A DNA stretch of 64,000 bases from JAFDVL01 sp031409955 (GTDB lineage Bacteria > Acidobacteriota > Blastocatellia > RBC074): NCBI GenBank assembly GCA_031409955.1, contig JANNYF010000152.1:1-64000 (forward strand). The letters run 5' to 3'. The notes beneath the pieces were generated by a model. It saw nothing but the letters and a program-made list of their open reading frames with translations, was not told the origin of the DNA and searched no databases. How positions within the stretch are numbered: the first letter of the stretch is position 1; every line of letters starts with the position of its first letter. Below are positions 8,624 through 17,044 of the stretch, in pieces. The position numbers and the translations under genes are program-made.

Positions 8624-9288
8624 CCAAGCCAGACAGAGTTGTCATCATCGGCGCAGGTGGACACGGACGCGAAATCGCCGACATTCTGCGGCATCAAGCG
8701 CAAGTCGCGGGCGGTATCGCGCTGGAAGGCTTTGTAGACGGCAATCAAGAGTTGCACGGAAAAGAACTGGATGGAGTTTCGGTGCTGGGAGATTGGGATT
8801 GGTTTGACACCGCAGATCGGGCCGGATTGAAAGTAATTTGTGCGGTGGGCAATCCCCAGACCTGCAAAAAACTGGTCAACCGTGCTATTTTGACCAAGCT
8901 CGAATTTACGAACGCGATCTCGCCTTTAGCGCAACTCTCGCCCCGCGCGCACATCGGAAAAGGCGTTGTGATCTTTCCCCACGTCATCATTAACACTGGA
9001 GCACGAATCGGCAATTTCATCACGCTCAATATAGGTGTCAGCGTCAGCCACGACACAGTGGTTGGTGATTACACGAACATCAATCCGGGTGTTCGTTTGG
9101 CAGGCAATGTGACTGTGGGCGAAGGTTGTTACATCGGAATGGGAACCAATATCATTCAGGGATGTTCGATTGGCGCGTGGTCAGTGATTGGCGCGGGCGC
9201 AGTGGTGATTCGCAACATCCCGCCCAACACTACCGCCGTTGGAGTCCCCGCAAAGGCTATCAAAATCAAAGAGGAGTCATGTGAATGA
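8620..9288 (+). CDS. sugar O/N-acetyltransferase, PglD/NeuD family
   Basis: Left-handed beta-helix acetyltransferase of 222 residues. It has the small N-terminal nucleotide-sugar binding fold (VVIIGAGGHGREIADIL) followed by hexapeptide repeats such as IGKGVVIFPHVIINTGARIG and VTVGEGCYIGMG. A His in SVSHD is placed as the catalytic base is in PglD. In the bacillosamine pathway PglD N-acetylates the UDP-4-amino sugar made by PglE; an aminotransferase gene follows here, so the same order of reactions is inferred. O-acetylation as in NeuD is the alternative. The gene overlaps both neighbours by four bases, pointing to one tightly coupled transcript. Confidence 0.9.
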   Translation: MTKPDRVVIIGAGGHGREIADILRHQAQVAGGIALEGFVDGNQELHGKELDGVSVLGDWDWFDTADRAGLKVICAVGNPQTCKKLVNRAILTKLEFTNAISPLAQLSPRAHIGKGVVIFPHVIINTGARIGNFITLNIGVSVSHDTVVGDYTNINPGVRLAGNVTVGEGCYIGMGTNIIQGCSIGAWSVIGAGAVVIRNIPPNTTAVGVPAKAIKIKEESCE

Positions 9289-10487
9289 GTAATGAACCTG
9301 CAATTTTAGGCACTGCGCCGATCTTTGAGAACAAGGTCAATATCGTGCGCCCGCAATTGCCCAGCATGGATGAAATGCAAGATGGAGTTCGCTCAATTAT
9401 GGAAACCGGCATGGTGACCAAAGGCAAATACCTGCGCGAATTTGAAGAAGCCATCGCTGCACATTTGGGCGTCAAGCACGCGGTTGCGCTTTCAAGTTGT
9501 ACAACCGGCTTGATGCTGTCGTATCAGGGATTAGGATTGAAAGGCGATGTCGTCGTCCCCAGTTTTACGTTTATGGCGAGCGTGAGTTCTTTGGTGTGGG
9601 CGGGTTTGCGCCCCATCTTTGCCGACGTGGATGCCGGAACGACAAACCTTTCGCCCGAAGCTGCCGAAGCCGCGATTACGCCGAACACCAGCGCCATCGT
9701 TGCCGTGCATAACTTCGGCAATCCGGCAGAGATTGAAGCGTTGCAAGCCGTCGCGGATCGGCACGGACTCAAGCTGGTTTTCGATGCGGCGCATGGCTTC
9801 GGCGCGCTCTATCGTGGCAAGCCGGTGGGCGGGCAAGGCAATGCGAATGCGTTCAGCCTCAGCCCGACAAAGTTACTGATTGCAGGCGAAGGCGGAATCG
9901 TTTCGACCAATGATGACGCGCTGGCCGATCACTTGCGCAAAGGGCGCGAATACGGCAACGATGGCAATTACGACAGTGCTTTTGCAGGCATCAATGCGCG
10001 GATGCCGGAATTCAATGCGTTGCTGGGGCTGAAGAGTCTGAAAGGATTGGAAGGTGCAGCCCAGCGCCGCAATGCCACGGTCGCTATTTATCGCCGCGAG
10101 ATGGGCAAATTGCCGGGCATTGAATTTCAGCAGGTGCATCCCGAAGACCGCAACTCTTATCGAGAATTTTCGATCCTGCTGAATGCTGATGCGTTTGGCG
10201 TGAGCCGCGATCATTTGGCACAGGCTTTAGCGGCAGAAAACATTGATACACGAAAATATTACGATCCGCCCGTGCATCGCCAAACGGCATATCGTCACTT
10301 TGCGCCGGACGAAAGCCTGCTGCCCAATACCGTGTTGCTGGCAGAAAACAGTTTGAGTTTTCCATTGTGGTCAAATTTGGAAGAGGAAACGGCGCTCGGC
10401 ATCTGCGAAGCGGTGGCGCGCGTTCATCAAAATGCAGAAGCTGTGACGAAAGCGCTGAATCAATCGCGCAACGCTTCGGCTGTCTAA
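9285..10487 (+). CDS. DegT/DnrJ/EryC1/StrS sugar aminotransferase, PglE-like
   Basis: PLP-dependent aminotransferase of 400 residues that would convert a 4-keto (or 3-keto) nucleotide sugar to the amino sugar with glutamate. Visible motifs are GVKHAVALSSCTTGLMLS (cofactor phosphate binding), FDAAHGFG with Asp167, and SLSPTKLLIAGEGG, where Lys196 should form the Schiff base. The upstream acetyltransferase and phosphoglycosyl transferase support a role in making an acetamido-deoxy sugar. The keto-sugar could come from RfbB. No PglF-type dehydratase with the expected domain make-up was identified in the window. The gene is ATGA-coupled to its upstream neighbour. Confidence 0.92.
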   Translation: MSNEPAILGTAPIFENKVNIVRPQLPSMDEMQDGVRSIMETGMVTKGKYLREFEEAIAAHLGVKHAVALSSCTTGLMLSYQGLGLKGDVVVPSFTFMASVSSLVWAGLRPIFADVDAGTTNLSPEAAEAAITPNTSAIVAVHNFGNPAEIEALQAVADRHGLKLVFDAAHGFGALYRGKPVGGQGNANAFSLSPTKLLIAGEGGIVSTNDDALADHLRKGREYGNDGNYDSAFAGINARMPEFNALLGLKSLKGLEGAAQRRNATVAIYRREMGKLPGIEFQQVHPEDRNSYREFSILLNADAFGVSRDHLAQALAAENIDTRKYYDPPVHRQTAYRHFAPDESLLPNTVLLAENSLSFPLWSNLEEETALGICEAVARVHQNAEAVTKALNQSRNASAV

Positions 10488-10527
10488 TGCAATTGCAACC
10501 TGCCCCACCCAACGTCGGAGAAGATAC

Positions 10528-12090
10528 ATGCTGAATTGGCGTTCCTTTCGTTTCACACGGGAAATTGTCTTGCGAATGGGCGCAGATGCCGTATTGCTCA
10601 ATGTCTCGCTGATCCTGGCACTGGCCATCCGGTATTTCTATCTGGTGGCCTTCGAGACATTGGAAGGAGGGTATACCTACAACCAGATGTTTTGGACGTA
10701 TGTCACCTTCTTCAGTAAACGAAGCTGGTTATTGACGGCAATCTGTCTCGTCGTCTTTTTGATGAGCGGGTTTTACACGTACAGTCGTGCCTATCAGGGA
10801 CGCTATAAAGCTCTGATAATTTTTCAGGCTGCGAGTCTCGGCTATCTGATCTTCAGCTTTTTCTCTTATCTCTTTGGGTTGATGCCGCAACTACCACGCG
10901 GCGCAGTGTTGTTGGCATGGCTGATTAGTGTGGCATTGCTGATGGCAGCACGCGGCTGGTCTATGATTTGGCGAGACGTGATGCGGACCGAGTTGCAACA
11001 CGGCAGGCATGCGCAGACGCGCGAGGTGCGCAACGTGTTGGTCATCGGCGGGGCGGGCTACATTGGCTCTGCTTTGTTGCCGAAGCTGCTGGACAAGGGC
11101 TATCGGGTTCGGCTGCTGGATTTGTTGTTGTATGGAACGGAGCCGATTGAAGGCTTGCTGACGCATCCGCGTCTGGAAGTGGTGCGGGCGGATTTTCGCG
11201 CCATTGATAAAGTCGTCGAGGCAATACGCGGCATGGATGCCGTGATTCATTTGGGCGCGATTGTCGGCGACCCAGCCTGTGCGCTGGATGAAGAATTGAC
11301 GATTGAAGTCAATCTGATGGCAACGCGGATGATCGCCGAAGTCGCCAAAGGCAGTGGTGTGAATCGTTTCATTTTTGCTAGCACCTGTTCGGTCTACGGT
11401 GCTTCTGACGAATTGCTGGACGAGCGTTGCGCGCTGAATCCGGTTTCGCTCTACGCACGCAGCAAGATCGCGTCTGAGCGCGTGCTGTCCCGCTTAGCCG
11501 ACGAAAGTTTCGCTCCGACGTTGTTGCGGTTCGGTACGATTTACGGGCTTTCCGGGCGTACGCGTTTTGATCTGGTCGTGAACCTACTCACGGCCAAAGC
11601 CATTGTAGAAGGCCGCATCACGGTTTCCGGTGGAGATCAATGGCGTCCTTTCGTTCACGTGGATGATGCGGCGCTGGCTGTTTTCAAAGCACTGGAAGCG
11701 CCGTTGCCCGCTGTTCATAACAAGGTCTTCAACGTTGGTTCCAACGACCAGAACCACACGATTTCACAGGTCGGAGAAGTTATTCAGCGATTAGTTCCAT
11801 CAGCAGAATTAGTAGACGTCGCATTCGACGGTGACCGCCGCAATTACCGCGTGAACTTCAGCAAAGTCCAACAGGCTTTGGGATTCGTTCCGCAATGGAC
11901 ACTGGAGCAAGGAATCAATCAGGTAGTAGAGGCTATCAGGAGTGGCAAAGTGGCGGACTATACCAACGCCAAATACAGCAACGTCAAATTCCTCAGCGAA
12001 GAAGGAATGGCCAGAAATCTGCAAAATGGCTGGGCCTACGAATTGATGAATGAACCAATGATCACGCAAGTAGAAGGCTGGCCCAATTAA
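10528..12090 (+). CDS. membrane-anchored NAD-dependent epimerase/dehydratase
   Basis: Two-part protein of 520 residues. Residues about 1-150 contain four hydrophobic helices, as in the N-terminus of PglF/CapD/WbjB-like proteins. Residues about 170-500 form an extended SDR with the cofactor motif NVLVIGGAGYIGSALLP, the STCSVYG serine motif and the YARSK catalytic pair, then RPFVHVDDAA. PglF/CapD enzymes normally carry an additional Rossmann-like region before their SDR and replace the catalytic Tyr. Here the extra region is missing and the Tyr is present, so this is not a standard PglF. It is likely a sugar epimerase or dehydratase held at the membrane next to the glycosyl transferases. A good GGAG precedes the ATG. 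Confidence 0.8.
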   Translation: MLNWRSFRFTREIVLRMGADAVLLNVSLILALAIRYFYLVAFETLEGGYTYNQMFWTYVTFFSKRSWLLTAICLVVFLMSGFYTYSRAYQGRYKALIIFQAASLGYLIFSFFSYLFGLMPQLPRGAVLLAWLISVALLMAARGWSMIWRDVMRTELQHGRHAQTREVRNVLVIGGAGYIGSALLPKLLDKGYRVRLLDLLLYGTEPIEGLLTHPRLEVVRADFRAIDKVVEAIRGMDAVIHLGAIVGDPACALDEELTIEVNLMATRMIAEVAKGSGVNRFIFASTCSVYGASDELLDERCALNPVSLYARSKIASERVLSRLADESFAPTLLRFGTIYGLSGRTRFDLVVNLLTAKAIVEGRITVSGGDQWRPFVHVDDAALAVFKALEAPLPAVHNKVFNVGSNDQNHTISQVGEVIQRLVPSAELVDVAFDGDRRNYRVNFSKVQQALGFVPQWTLEQGINQVVEAIRSGKVADYTNAKYSNVKFLSEEGMARNLQNGWAYELMNEPMITQVEGWPN

Positions 12091-12719
12091 CCTTCGCGCA
12101 ACACGACGCGTGCCGGGCCGCCGTCACCGTTCTTAATTTTCATCGGCAGGCAAATCAATTCGTACTCGCCTGCCGCAACGTCCGTCAAATTCAAGCCTTC
12201 CACAATCACGACGTTGTTGCCGAGCAGCGCGTAATGCGTGGTAGGCTGCTCGAAGTTGAATTTTTCAATCGAGAGATAATCAATCCCTACCAGCTTCACG
12301 CCCAGTTCCACCAACCGCTCAGCCGCAGTTGTTTCCAGGTAAACAAATCCTGGCTCAAACTCGTGCGCACCTGCTTGCCACAGCCGTGAATTGCGTGTTT
12401 TGAAAAGCACGCGCTCGACGCCTGCCAGCTTCGCTGCGTCAATCGTTGCCACATCAATCGCGCTGATTTCGCCTACATCCACGACGCGCGCCGGGCCAAT
12501 CAACACGTCCAACGACAATTCATCCAGCGTTGCGGCTCCCGCGACGAAATGCGCTGGCGGGTCTACGTGCGTGCCAGTATGTGAACCGAAGCTCAGATGC
12601 GACACGGTGCAAATGTCGCCTGCGGCAAGGCTGGCCACTTGTGTGATTTGTACGGCTGGATCGCCGGGATACACGGGCAATGCCGTTGAGAACGGAACCG
12701 TAATGTCGTAAAGCTTCAT
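12087..12719 (-). CDS. cyclase family metal-dependent hydrolase (kynurenine formamidase-like)
   Basis: Metal-dependent hydrolase of the cyclase/KynB fold, 210 residues. The signature SHTGTHVDPPAHF (about residues 46-58) supplies the metal-binding His and Asp residues. In family members this fold opens N-formylkynurenine, isatin or related amides. The exact substrate is not set by the sequence, and no other tryptophan-catabolic gene is nearby. It converges with the epimerase gene and the two stops share a TTAA. The secreted glycine-zipper protein gene ends a few bases upstream on the same strand, so the two may be co-transcribed. Confidence 0.85.
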   Translation of the reverse strand: MKLYDITVPFSTALPVYPGDPAVQITQVASLAAGDICTVSHLSFGSHTGTHVDPPAHFVAGAATLDELSLDVLIGPARVVDVGEISAIDVATIDAAKLAGVERVLFKTRNSRLWQAGAHEFEPGFVYLETTAAERLVELGVKLVGIDYLSIEKFNFEQPTTHYALLGNNVVIVEGLNLTDVAAGEYELICLPMKIKNGDGGPARVVLREG

Positions 12720-12724
12720 CGTGC

Positions 12725-13870
12725 TTATCGTCCGGGTTGTTGTGGAATGGGGATGGAACGATCACTGCCTAATCCGTGAACAATGACGCGCCGAATGGCA
12801 CGACTGGGATCGGCTACCGTCGTTGTGACGGTTGGGTGCGAAATGACTTTGGCCGCGCGACCTTCGGGGGGCGTTGCTTTGATCCACACTTCGAGCGTGT
12901 CACGGTTGACCTGATGTTCGGCTTTGACGCGCCAACCACCAGAAATAGTTTCTGCTGTTGCGACCACCAAAATTGAATTGCCGGAAACGCGTTCCACTTG
13001 CGCGAAACTTACCTTTACCAATTGCGGCTCCAACGGCGTGGGCAGCGGAACGGGCTGTTGCGTACCGTTAGTATTTGGATTCGTCGTTGGCGACTGGTTC
13101 CCGGTCGGAGCGGGAGTTGAAGTTGAAGGCGTTGTTGCGGGGGTAGGACGGGGCGGTGGAATCGTGCCACGCTGCGTCAAATCCAGCGCCTCAATAAGAT
13201 CGAGGCCAATCAGCGTGCCTGGCTCCACAATCGCTTCTTTGCCTTTCGCTAACAAAACCGCCACCACGCCCGCTGCCGCACCAACGGCTGCGCCCAACGC
13301 TGCGCCGCCCGCAATCGCGCCGATCACCGCGCCCGTCGCTGCCCCGCCACCAACAAACACGGTGTTGCGTTTCAATTGTCCTCCGCCTTCGATCAGGCCT
13401 TCCTCGTCAATTTTCAGTTTCTTGCGTTCCCCGGCATCCGCACTCGTCAATATTCCATTGAGCGGTAGCTCGCGCCCATCAGGCATCACCAAGCGGTCGA
13501 ACGCGATTTCGATGATGCCGGAGCGCCGCCTCATCTGGGCGGGCGTGGCTTCTTTGATATGACCGACAACCAATAAGTTCGCGGGCAACACCATACGGCC
13601 TGCTTCGTCTGTGATAGCTTCATCAATGCGGGCGTGAAAGCGATCACTGGGACGAACCTGACTGGAATCCAACCGCGTGTCCATCCGCAGGATAATCACA
13701 TATCCTCTGGGCAGGAATCGCGTTCCGGCAGACAGCCGATTAAGTCCCACGTCACCGGCACGACGCGGGCGTTGTTGTTGTGCAAAAGCGGAAAACGCCA
13801 ATGCGTTGATGATGAGTGTGGTGCTGATGATGACGCTGAACCAGGTCTGTCGTTTTTGTTTCATCCTCAA
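12725..13870 (-). CDS. secreted protein with glycine-zipper segment
   Basis: No specific family is claimed. The 381-residue protein has a signal peptide (hydrophobic core VIISTTLIINALAFSAFA). A beta-rich domain (about 50-150) includes GYVIILRMDTRLDSSQVRPS and resembles the outer-membrane-channel fold of VirB10-like proteins only in style. A Gly/Ala zipper follows (about 165-200, GGAATGAVIGAIAGGAALGA), which may insert in a membrane. Next come a Pro/Thr/Asn-rich linker and a C-terminal beta domain. Two starts are possible, Met1 and Met3. It lies 6 bases after lysR on the same strand and ends 5 bases before the cyclase gene. An envelope location is inferred. Confidence 0.75.
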   Translation of the reverse strand: MRMKQKRQTWFSVIISTTLIINALAFSAFAQQQRPRRAGDVGLNRLSAGTRFLPRGYVIILRMDTRLDSSQVRPSDRFHARIDEAITDEAGRMVLPANLLVVGHIKEATPAQMRRRSGIIEIAFDRLVMPDGRELPLNGILTSADAGERKKLKIDEEGLIEGGGQLKRNTVFVGGGAATGAVIGAIAGGAALGAAVGAAAGVVAVLLAKGKEAIVEPGTLIGLDLIEALDLTQRGTIPPPRPTPATTPSTSTPAPTGNQSPTTNPNTNGTQQPVPLPTPLEPQLVKVSFAQVERVSGNSILVVATAETISGGWRVKAEHQVNRDTLEVWIKATPPEGRAAKVISHPTVTTTVADPSRAIRRVIVHGLGSDRSIPIPQQPGR

Positions 13871-13876
13871 AATTCC

Positions 13877-14764
13877 TCAGACAAAATATTTTTTGCAAAG
13901 CTGCTTAAAAGCTCGGTGCAAAGGCGGCACTTGGTTACTTTTGAGCGCGACCAATCCCAACTCCCAATTATCCTTAAAGCCGCGAATCGGCAACGCCAGT
14001 AGTTTACCAGTCTTGATCTCTTCGCGCACCGAAGAACGCGGCACAATGCTCAGCCCCAAGCCATGTTCGACCATTCGTTTGATCGAAATCATACTGCCAA
14101 GCTCCATCATCACTTCAGGCCGCACACCGGATTTGGTAAAAAACAAATCTATCAAGCGGCGCGTATTGCCGCCCTGTTCGCCGAGAATCAACGGCTCTGC
14201 TGCGAGTTGTGCGGGGGTGATGCTGCGTTGATGCGCCAGGGCATGATCCGGTTGCACGATGGCCACCAAACGGTCGCGTTGCAACACTTCGGCCCGAATG
14301 TCATTGGCTTCGACGGGGAGCGAAACCAAGCCCACATCCAAATCATTCTGCAAAATCTGCGCGACGATTTCAGAACTGGTGGCACGGCGCACGGTGACTT
14401 GGGCTTTGGGATACACGCGTTTGAGTTCGGCGAGGATCGTGGGCAATTGCTCGTTGCTTGCCATCGTCGAAGCCGTGCCAATGCGCAAACGTCCTTTCTC
14501 CGCGTCGCCTAATTCCTTGAGCGCGAGCAACGCTTCATCGTGTGCTTTGAGCAATCGCTCGGCGCGTCGCACCAGCAATTCACCCGCTTCGGTCAAAAAC
14601 ACTTTCTTATTTACGCGCGCGAACAACGGCACGCCGGTTTCGGTTTCGAGCGCTTTGATCTGCGCACTGACAGCGGCCTGCGTCAAATGCACGCGTTCAG
14701 CGGCACGCGTAAAATTGCTCGTTTCCACGATGGCTAAAAGGGTGCGGAGTTGGCGAAATTCCAT
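13877..14764 (-). CDS. LysR family transcriptional regulator
   Basis: Typical LTTR of 295 residues. The N-terminal winged helix-turn-helix reads MEFRQLRTLLAIVETSNFTR then AAERVHLTQAAVSAQIKALE (residues 1-40). A periplasmic-binding-like effector domain follows, with LRIGTASTMASNEQLP and DVGLVSLPVEAND. It is transcribed away from the amino-sugar kinase/murQ genes, and the 289-base gap between them contains a spaced dyad at 14883-14922. By the usual LTTR arrangement it may control those genes and itself. Its effector is unknown. Alternatively it may act on the two downstream genes on its own strand. Confidence 0.92.
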   Translation of the reverse strand: MEFRQLRTLLAIVETSNFTRAAERVHLTQAAVSAQIKALETETGVPLFARVNKKVFLTEAGELLVRRAERLLKAHDEALLALKELGDAEKGRLRIGTASTMASNEQLPTILAELKRVYPKAQVTVRRATSSEIVAQILQNDLDVGLVSLPVEANDIRAEVLQRDRLVAIVQPDHALAHQRSITPAQLAAEPLILGEQGGNTRRLIDLFFTKSGVRPEVMMELGSMISIKRMVEHGLGLSIVPRSSVREEIKTGKLLALPIRGFKDNWELGLVALKSNQVPPLHRAFKQLCKKYFV

Positions 14765-14768
14765 AAGG

Positions 14769-14877
14769 CGGTGGTCAGTGGTCGGTAGTCGGTGGTCGGT
14801 GGGGAAAAGGCAGAAGTCCGAACGCTGAACGCGGAATCCAGCACGTACCTCTTATTGACCACCGATCACCGACAACT
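14769..14877. repeat. tandem GGTCGGT-like repeat with inverted copy
   Basis: Directly upstream of lysR a short tandem array of the unit GTGGTCG/GTAGTCG (14770-14802) faces a reverse-complement array built from GACCACC and GATCACC (14856-14876). Together they could fold into a long imperfect hairpin. It is one of several spacer repeats in this window with a locus-specific unit. No coding potential was seen. Confidence 0.6.
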
Positions 14878-14882
14878 TTTTT

Positions 14883-14922
14883 CTATCATTACCATCAGAA
14901 CTTTTAGTTTCATTTATGATAG
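14883..14922. promoter_or_regulatory. candidate LysR operator dyad
   Basis: CTATCAT (14883-14889) and ATGATAG (14916-14922) are perfect 7-base reverse complements separated by 26 AT-rich bases, in the spacer between lysR and the divergent kinase/murQ operon. LysR regulators commonly bind two separated dyads in such a position. The assignment rests on placement and symmetry only. Just downstream a run of nine C residues (about 14992-15000) precedes the kinase gene. Confidence 0.35.
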
Positions 14923-15053
14923 TCGGTCAGTTTAGTATAAAGGCTCCCCAAGCTGCAAAAGTAAACGTCAGTTGTATTAGTGGGAAGCTCGCCCCCCCCC
15001 GTGAATGTCGAGCGTGATGCAACGCGTTAAAGTGGGAAGGATCGAAGAATGAC

Positions 15054-16133
15054 ATGCACCACCTCACCGAGGTTTTAGATTCCGTGGTCAGGAATCTGGC
15101 GGAGGATGACAAAGGCTCGCAGTATTGGTTAGGCGTTGATGGCGGTGGGACAAATACGCGGGCGATGGTCTTTCGTGCGCCGGATAATCTTGAGGTTGAT
15201 TTGACCGAATGTGTCGTTGGCGAAGGCCGTGCCGAGGCTGCCAACTTCCATCGCGTCGGCGTCGAAGCCGCGACCAAATCTGTGACAACGGCCATCATCC
15301 TTGCGTGCCGTCAAGCCCAAATTACGCCATATCAAATCAGTGCCGCCTGCATTGGACTCGCCGGAGTTTCGCATCCTGACAATCATCGCAAAATGTACGA
15401 CGCGATTGACGACGCATTGCCTGCGCTGAGGTTCACGTTGGAAACCGATGCGCGTATTGCCTTGGCTGGCGCAACCGCAGGCAAGCCCGGCATCGTGATT
15501 ATTGCGGGTACAGGCTCCATCGCGTATGGCGTAAACAAAGACGGCGAAGTCGCACGCGCAGGTGGTTGGGGGCCAACGCTCGGCGACGAAGGCAGCGGCA
15601 CCTACATTGGTCGCCGCGCGCTCGAAGCCGTCATGACCGCGTATGATCGGCGCGCTCATGATGAAACCGCATTGACGGAAAAAGTTTGCCGTTACTTCGA
15701 CGTCAAAACACCGCCCGAACTTCCAGCCGTCATTTACAATCCTGATGCCAATGTGATGCCGCAAATCGCGCAACTTTCCCGGCTCGTAGTCGAAACCGCA
15801 CAGGCAGGCGACGCGACCGCTATCGAAATTCTCAAAGACGCCGCACACGAATTAGCCCGCGCGATCAAAGCTGTGATTACGCAATTGAATATGCAAGAAG
15901 AAGCGTTTCGCATCGGCTATGTCGGCGGCGTGTTTAGTGCGGGCGAGTTAATTTTGCAGCCATTGCGCGAAGATCTTACCGCCTTCGCCCCAAAGGCGAT
16001 GATCGAAGCCCCGCTTTACAAGCCAGCGGTTGGCGCGGCGAAGATGGCGCTGGCGAATTTTATCGAAAGCCGAGATCAATTGCTGGTTGGGCGACAAACG
16101 AGAAAAGCAAATCCATTACCCAGGCAACAATGA
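15054..16133 (+). CDS. BadF/BadG-type N-acetylglucosamine/amino-sugar kinase
   Basis: Sugar kinase of the ASKHA fold in the BcrAD/BadFG family, 359 residues. The phosphate-1 motif WLGVDGGGTNTRAMVF (about residues 25-40), the phosphate-2 motif IVIIAGTGSIAYGV and the adenosine motif YVGGVFSAGELI are clear. Family members phosphorylate N-acetylglucosamine or related amino sugars. The gene is ATGA-coupled to murQ, so a cell-wall amino sugar is the likely substrate, giving a short recycling or catabolic route. The ATG used lies five bases after an out-of-frame ATG. The first ~20 residues are less conserved, so the true start could be slightly downstream. Confidence 0.88.
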   Translation: MHHLTEVLDSVVRNLAEDDKGSQYWLGVDGGGTNTRAMVFRAPDNLEVDLTECVVGEGRAEAANFHRVGVEAATKSVTTAIILACRQAQITPYQISAACIGLAGVSHPDNHRKMYDAIDDALPALRFTLETDARIALAGATAGKPGIVIIAGTGSIAYGVNKDGEVARAGGWGPTLGDEGSGTYIGRRALEAVMTAYDRRAHDETALTEKVCRYFDVKTPPELPAVIYNPDANVMPQIAQLSRLVVETAQAGDATAIEILKDAAHELARAIKAVITQLNMQEEAFRIGYVGGVFSAGELILQPLREDLTAFAPKAMIEAPLYKPAVGAAKMALANFIESRDQLLVGRQTRKANPLPRQQ

Positions 16134-17020
16134 CCACTACCGAACAACCCAATCCTAACACGTCAGAAATTGATCGCGTCTCCACGCTCGAAGCGTTGCG
16201 TATCATCAATGCCGAAGACAAAAAAGTTGCCGATGCGATTGCGCAAGTCTTGCCCGCGATTGCGAATGCAGTAGACGGAATTGCCGAACGTCTCGCACGC
16301 GGAGGCCGATTGATTTACGTCGGCACGGGCACGAGCGGGCGTTTGGGCGTACTCGACGCTTCGGAATGTCCGCCCACGTTTGGCGTGTCGCCGGAGTTGG
16401 TGCAAGGCATCATTGCGGGCGGCTACGAGGCTAGTTACAAAGCGGTCGAAGCATCGGAAGATGATCGGGCTGCCGGGGCTGCGGATTTACAAGCGCGGAA
16501 TGTGAATGCGAACGATGTTGTCGTGGGCATTGCTGCGAGCGGACGCACGCCGTACACAATTGGCGCGGTCGAATACGCGCGCAGCATTGGCGCATTGACC
16601 GCCTGCATCACTTGCAATGCAAGCACCGCCCTCGCTGCTGCGGTGGAAATTCCGATTGAGCCGATTGTCGGCCCGGAAGTCATTGCCGGTTCGACACGCC
16701 TGAAATCCGGCACTGCACAGAAGTTGGTTTTGAATATGCTTTCGACAATGGCGATGGTGCGGCTCGGCTATGTGAAGGGCAATCGCATGGCCAATATGCA
16801 AACCAAAAACATCAAGCTGCGTGAACGCGCGGTCGGCATCGTGAAAGACGAGTGCAACGTAGATCAAGCAACGGCACAAGCTGTTTTGGAAGCGGCGGAG
16901 TGGAAGTTGCCCGTGGCGTTAGTCATGCAGCAAGCGAATGTAAATCGAGAGGCGGCAGAAGCCGCGCTGGCAAAGGCCAATCAATTAGTGGCGCAGGCTG
17001 TGGCTGCATTAACCGCCTGA
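16130..17020 (+). CDS. murQ: N-acetylmuramic acid 6-phosphate etherase
   Basis: Cleaves the lactyl ether of MurNAc-6-phosphate to give GlcNAc-6-phosphate and D-lactate in the cytoplasm. The SIS fold is evident from GGRLIYVGTGTSGRLGVLDA and the catalytic-Glu motif ASECPPTFGV, then VVGIAASGRTPYTIGA and GSTRLKSGTAQKLVLNM. The length of 296 residues and the UBA-like C-terminal helices are normal. It overlaps the kinase gene by four bases, so the pair probably forms an operon for peptidoglycan sugar reuse. No PTS gene or RpiR-type MurR is near; the LysR gene upstream may take the regulatory role. Confidence 0.96.
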   Translation: MTTTEQPNPNTSEIDRVSTLEALRIINAEDKKVADAIAQVLPAIANAVDGIAERLARGGRLIYVGTGTSGRLGVLDASECPPTFGVSPELVQGIIAGGYEASYKAVEASEDDRAAGAADLQARNVNANDVVVGIAASGRTPYTIGAVEYARSIGALTACITCNASTALAAAVEIPIEPIVGPEVIAGSTRLKSGTAQKLVLNMLSTMAMVRLGYVKGNRMANMQTKNIKLRERAVGIVKDECNVDQATAQAVLEAAEWKLPVALVMQQANVNREAAEAALAKANQLVAQAVAALTA

Positions 17021-17044
17021 ACACCCGTTCCTCTTGTTTCAATT

